Origin: Gardnerella kenyensis
GTDB taxonomy: Bacteria; Actinomycetota; Actinomycetes; Actinomycetales; Bifidobacteriaceae
Reading direction: 5' to 3'
Assembly (NCBI GenBank): GCA_003585735.1
Contig: NQOH01000001.1
Span: 185,784 to 191,002 of the forward strand
DNA length: 5,219 nt
Position 1 is the stretch's first letter. Each line of letters starts with the position of its first letter. The translations under genes were made by a program, and so were the position numbers. The notes beneath the pieces are model-generated. The model did no database searches. It was not told the DNA's origin and saw only the letters and a program-made list of their open reading frames with translations. Shown here in pieces: positions 4,380 through 5,219 of this stretch.

Positions 4380-5219
4380 TTAATAATTGCAAGACAGATG
4401 CTTAGAACGCCTTACTTTAATCGAGAAAGCACCTGCAACAGACAACAATATTGCAATAATAAATGCGATTTGCGCTACACTACTGCCTGTTGCACTTAAC
4501 GCATGAACATTCTTATTAACAGCATTATTTACTACTGTTATTTCAGTCCAAGCGAGCTGCTTACCTTGTTCATCAACCAACACAACCGTATGCTTTCCGG
4601 AGTATCCGGCTGGGAAGATTGCATCGAACTGAGGAACACCATTTACCATTCGAACAGTTACATACTTAGAACCCTTTGCGCTCTTAAGCAAGCGAGGCGA
4701 GGAGTAAATGTATGCGTATGCGTAAACAACACCGTCTTTCTTCAATCGTTCGGTAAATTCACTGTTTACAACATGAATACTCACATTGTTTACTACACCG
4801 GCCGTTGCAACATCATTGCTGCCTACAGTAAGCGTACCCTTTAATTCTGGCTTAAGCTGCTTAACAGTCACAGGTGCTTCAGGAGCTGGAGCAGATGGTG
4901 CTGGTGCAGACGGTGCAGACGGTGCTGGTGCAGACGGTGCTGAAGTGGAAGGCTCAGCCTTTTGAGTATGATTCTCAACCTGGGCAGGCTTCTCAGTGTT
5001 TTCAGCGTTTTCAGCGTTCGTGGAATTGTTAGACTTTCCAACATTTTCATGCGTTTCAGCATTCTCAGTTTTTCCAGTCTTTCCAGTGTTTTCGGATTTA
5101 GCAGTATCTTCAGAATTAACATTCTCTGGAGTCTTATTAGCAGGAGCAGACTCAGGCTTGTTTTTAACTGAAGGCTGTGTATTTCCTTGCTGAGGATTCT
5201 CAGTCTGAGGATTCTCGGC
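4380..5219 (-). CDS. Sortase-anchored surface protein, C-terminal part (N terminus outside window)
   Basis: The reading frame is open from base 5219 to the TAA at 4380, giving 279 visible residues. An in-frame GTG at 4871 is internal and has no reason to be a start. Fragment residues 1-90 are a low-complexity Asn/Glu/Thr/Lys/Pro stretch with repeats such as A-E-N and T-E-N. Residues about 93-113 are a Pro/Ala/Ser stalk. About 120-233 form a beta-rich module with alternating hydrophobics, likely Ig-like. At 241-245 is LSATG, then a hydrophobic helix (about 246-267) and a basic K-V-R-R-S-K-H tail. This order matches a cell-wall sorting signal in which sortase cuts an LPXTG-like motif; LSATG departs from the consensus at position 2. 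The protein is presumably secreted and displayed on the wall. Its functional domain would lie upstream of the window, so no enzymatic role can be given. It is ended by the terminator at 4276-4321. Confidence 0.88.
   Translation of the reverse strand, partial: AENPQTENPQQGNTQPSVKNKPESAPANKTPENVNSEDTAKSENTGKTGKTENAETHENVGKSNNSTNAENAENTEKPAQVENHTQKAEPSTSAPSAPAPSAPSAPAPSAPAPEAPVTVKQLKPELKGTLTVGSNDVATAGVVNNVSIHVVNSEFTERLKKDGVVYAYAYIYSSPRLLKSAKGSKYVTVRMVNGVPQFDAIFPAGYSGKHTVVLVDEQGKQLAWTEITVVNNAVNKNVHALSATGSSVAQIAFIIAILLSVAGAFSIKVRRSKHLSCNY
4897..4944. repeat. 24-bp imperfect tandem repeat in the Pro/Ala/Ser stalk
   Basis: ggtgctggtgcagacggtgc (plus strand) begins both 4897-4920 and 4921-4944; the two 24-bp units differ only in their last bases. 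They encode the repeated A-P-S-A-P segments of the surface-protein stalk. The period keeps the frame, so copy-number change between strains would alter stalk length only. Confidence 0.8.

Noticed and set aside
4868..5122. A Leu/Arg-rich minus-strand open frame overlapping the surface protein, with open plus-strand frames (4962-5171, 4996-5193) over the same bases.
   Set aside because: These are out-of-frame shadows of the low-complexity repeats. The composition is repetitive, there are no ribosome binding sites, and the continuous surface-protein frame explains the region.

Overview
The window is AT-rich, and every convincing gene lies on the minus strand, so the biological reading order is right to left. 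The gene content points to an actinobacterium of the Bifidobacteriaceae, with a low-GC member such as Gardnerella the best guess. The reasons are a single-chain double-ATPase EcfA, a surface protein with a non-consensus LPXTG-like (LSATG) sorting signal, strong AAGGAGG-type ribosome binding sites, and low GC. This placement is by pattern only; no database search was possible.

Layout, right to left. (1) 5219-4380: the C-terminal part of a large cell-surface protein. It has a low-complexity stalk, an Ig-like module, an LSATG sorting motif, a membrane helix and a basic tail. A strong palindromic terminator follows at 4321-4276. (2) 4275-3712: a long regulatory leader. It holds a weak candidate promoter, two inverted repeats, a 34-residue leader peptide with three consecutive Trp codons plus a fourth, and a G+C-rich intrinsic terminator. 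I could draw mutually exclusive protector, antiterminator and terminator pairings. (3) 3711-3085: a small membrane protein that looks like the substrate-binding S component of an energy-coupling-factor (ECF) transporter. (4) 2925-1027: EcfA with two fused ATPase domains. (5) 941-168: EcfT, the transmembrane coupling protein. (6) 112-1: the start of a UbiA/MenA-like prenyltransferase, cut by the window edge.

The central result is that S, A-A and T form a complete, dedicated ECF importer preceded by what looks like a classical ribosome-mediated tryptophan attenuator. When charged tRNA-Trp is scarce, a ribosome would stall on the Trp run and free an antiterminator, so the transporter genes would be transcribed. 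When Trp is plentiful, the ribosome would reach the stop codon and the terminator would form. This predicts an importer of tryptophan or a close precursor. The intergenic gaps also carry short tandem repeats (13 bp x 4 between ecfA and ecfT, 7 bp x 3 upstream of the S gene, and a spaced TATAAT-containing repeat between the S gene and ecfA) that may tune expression.
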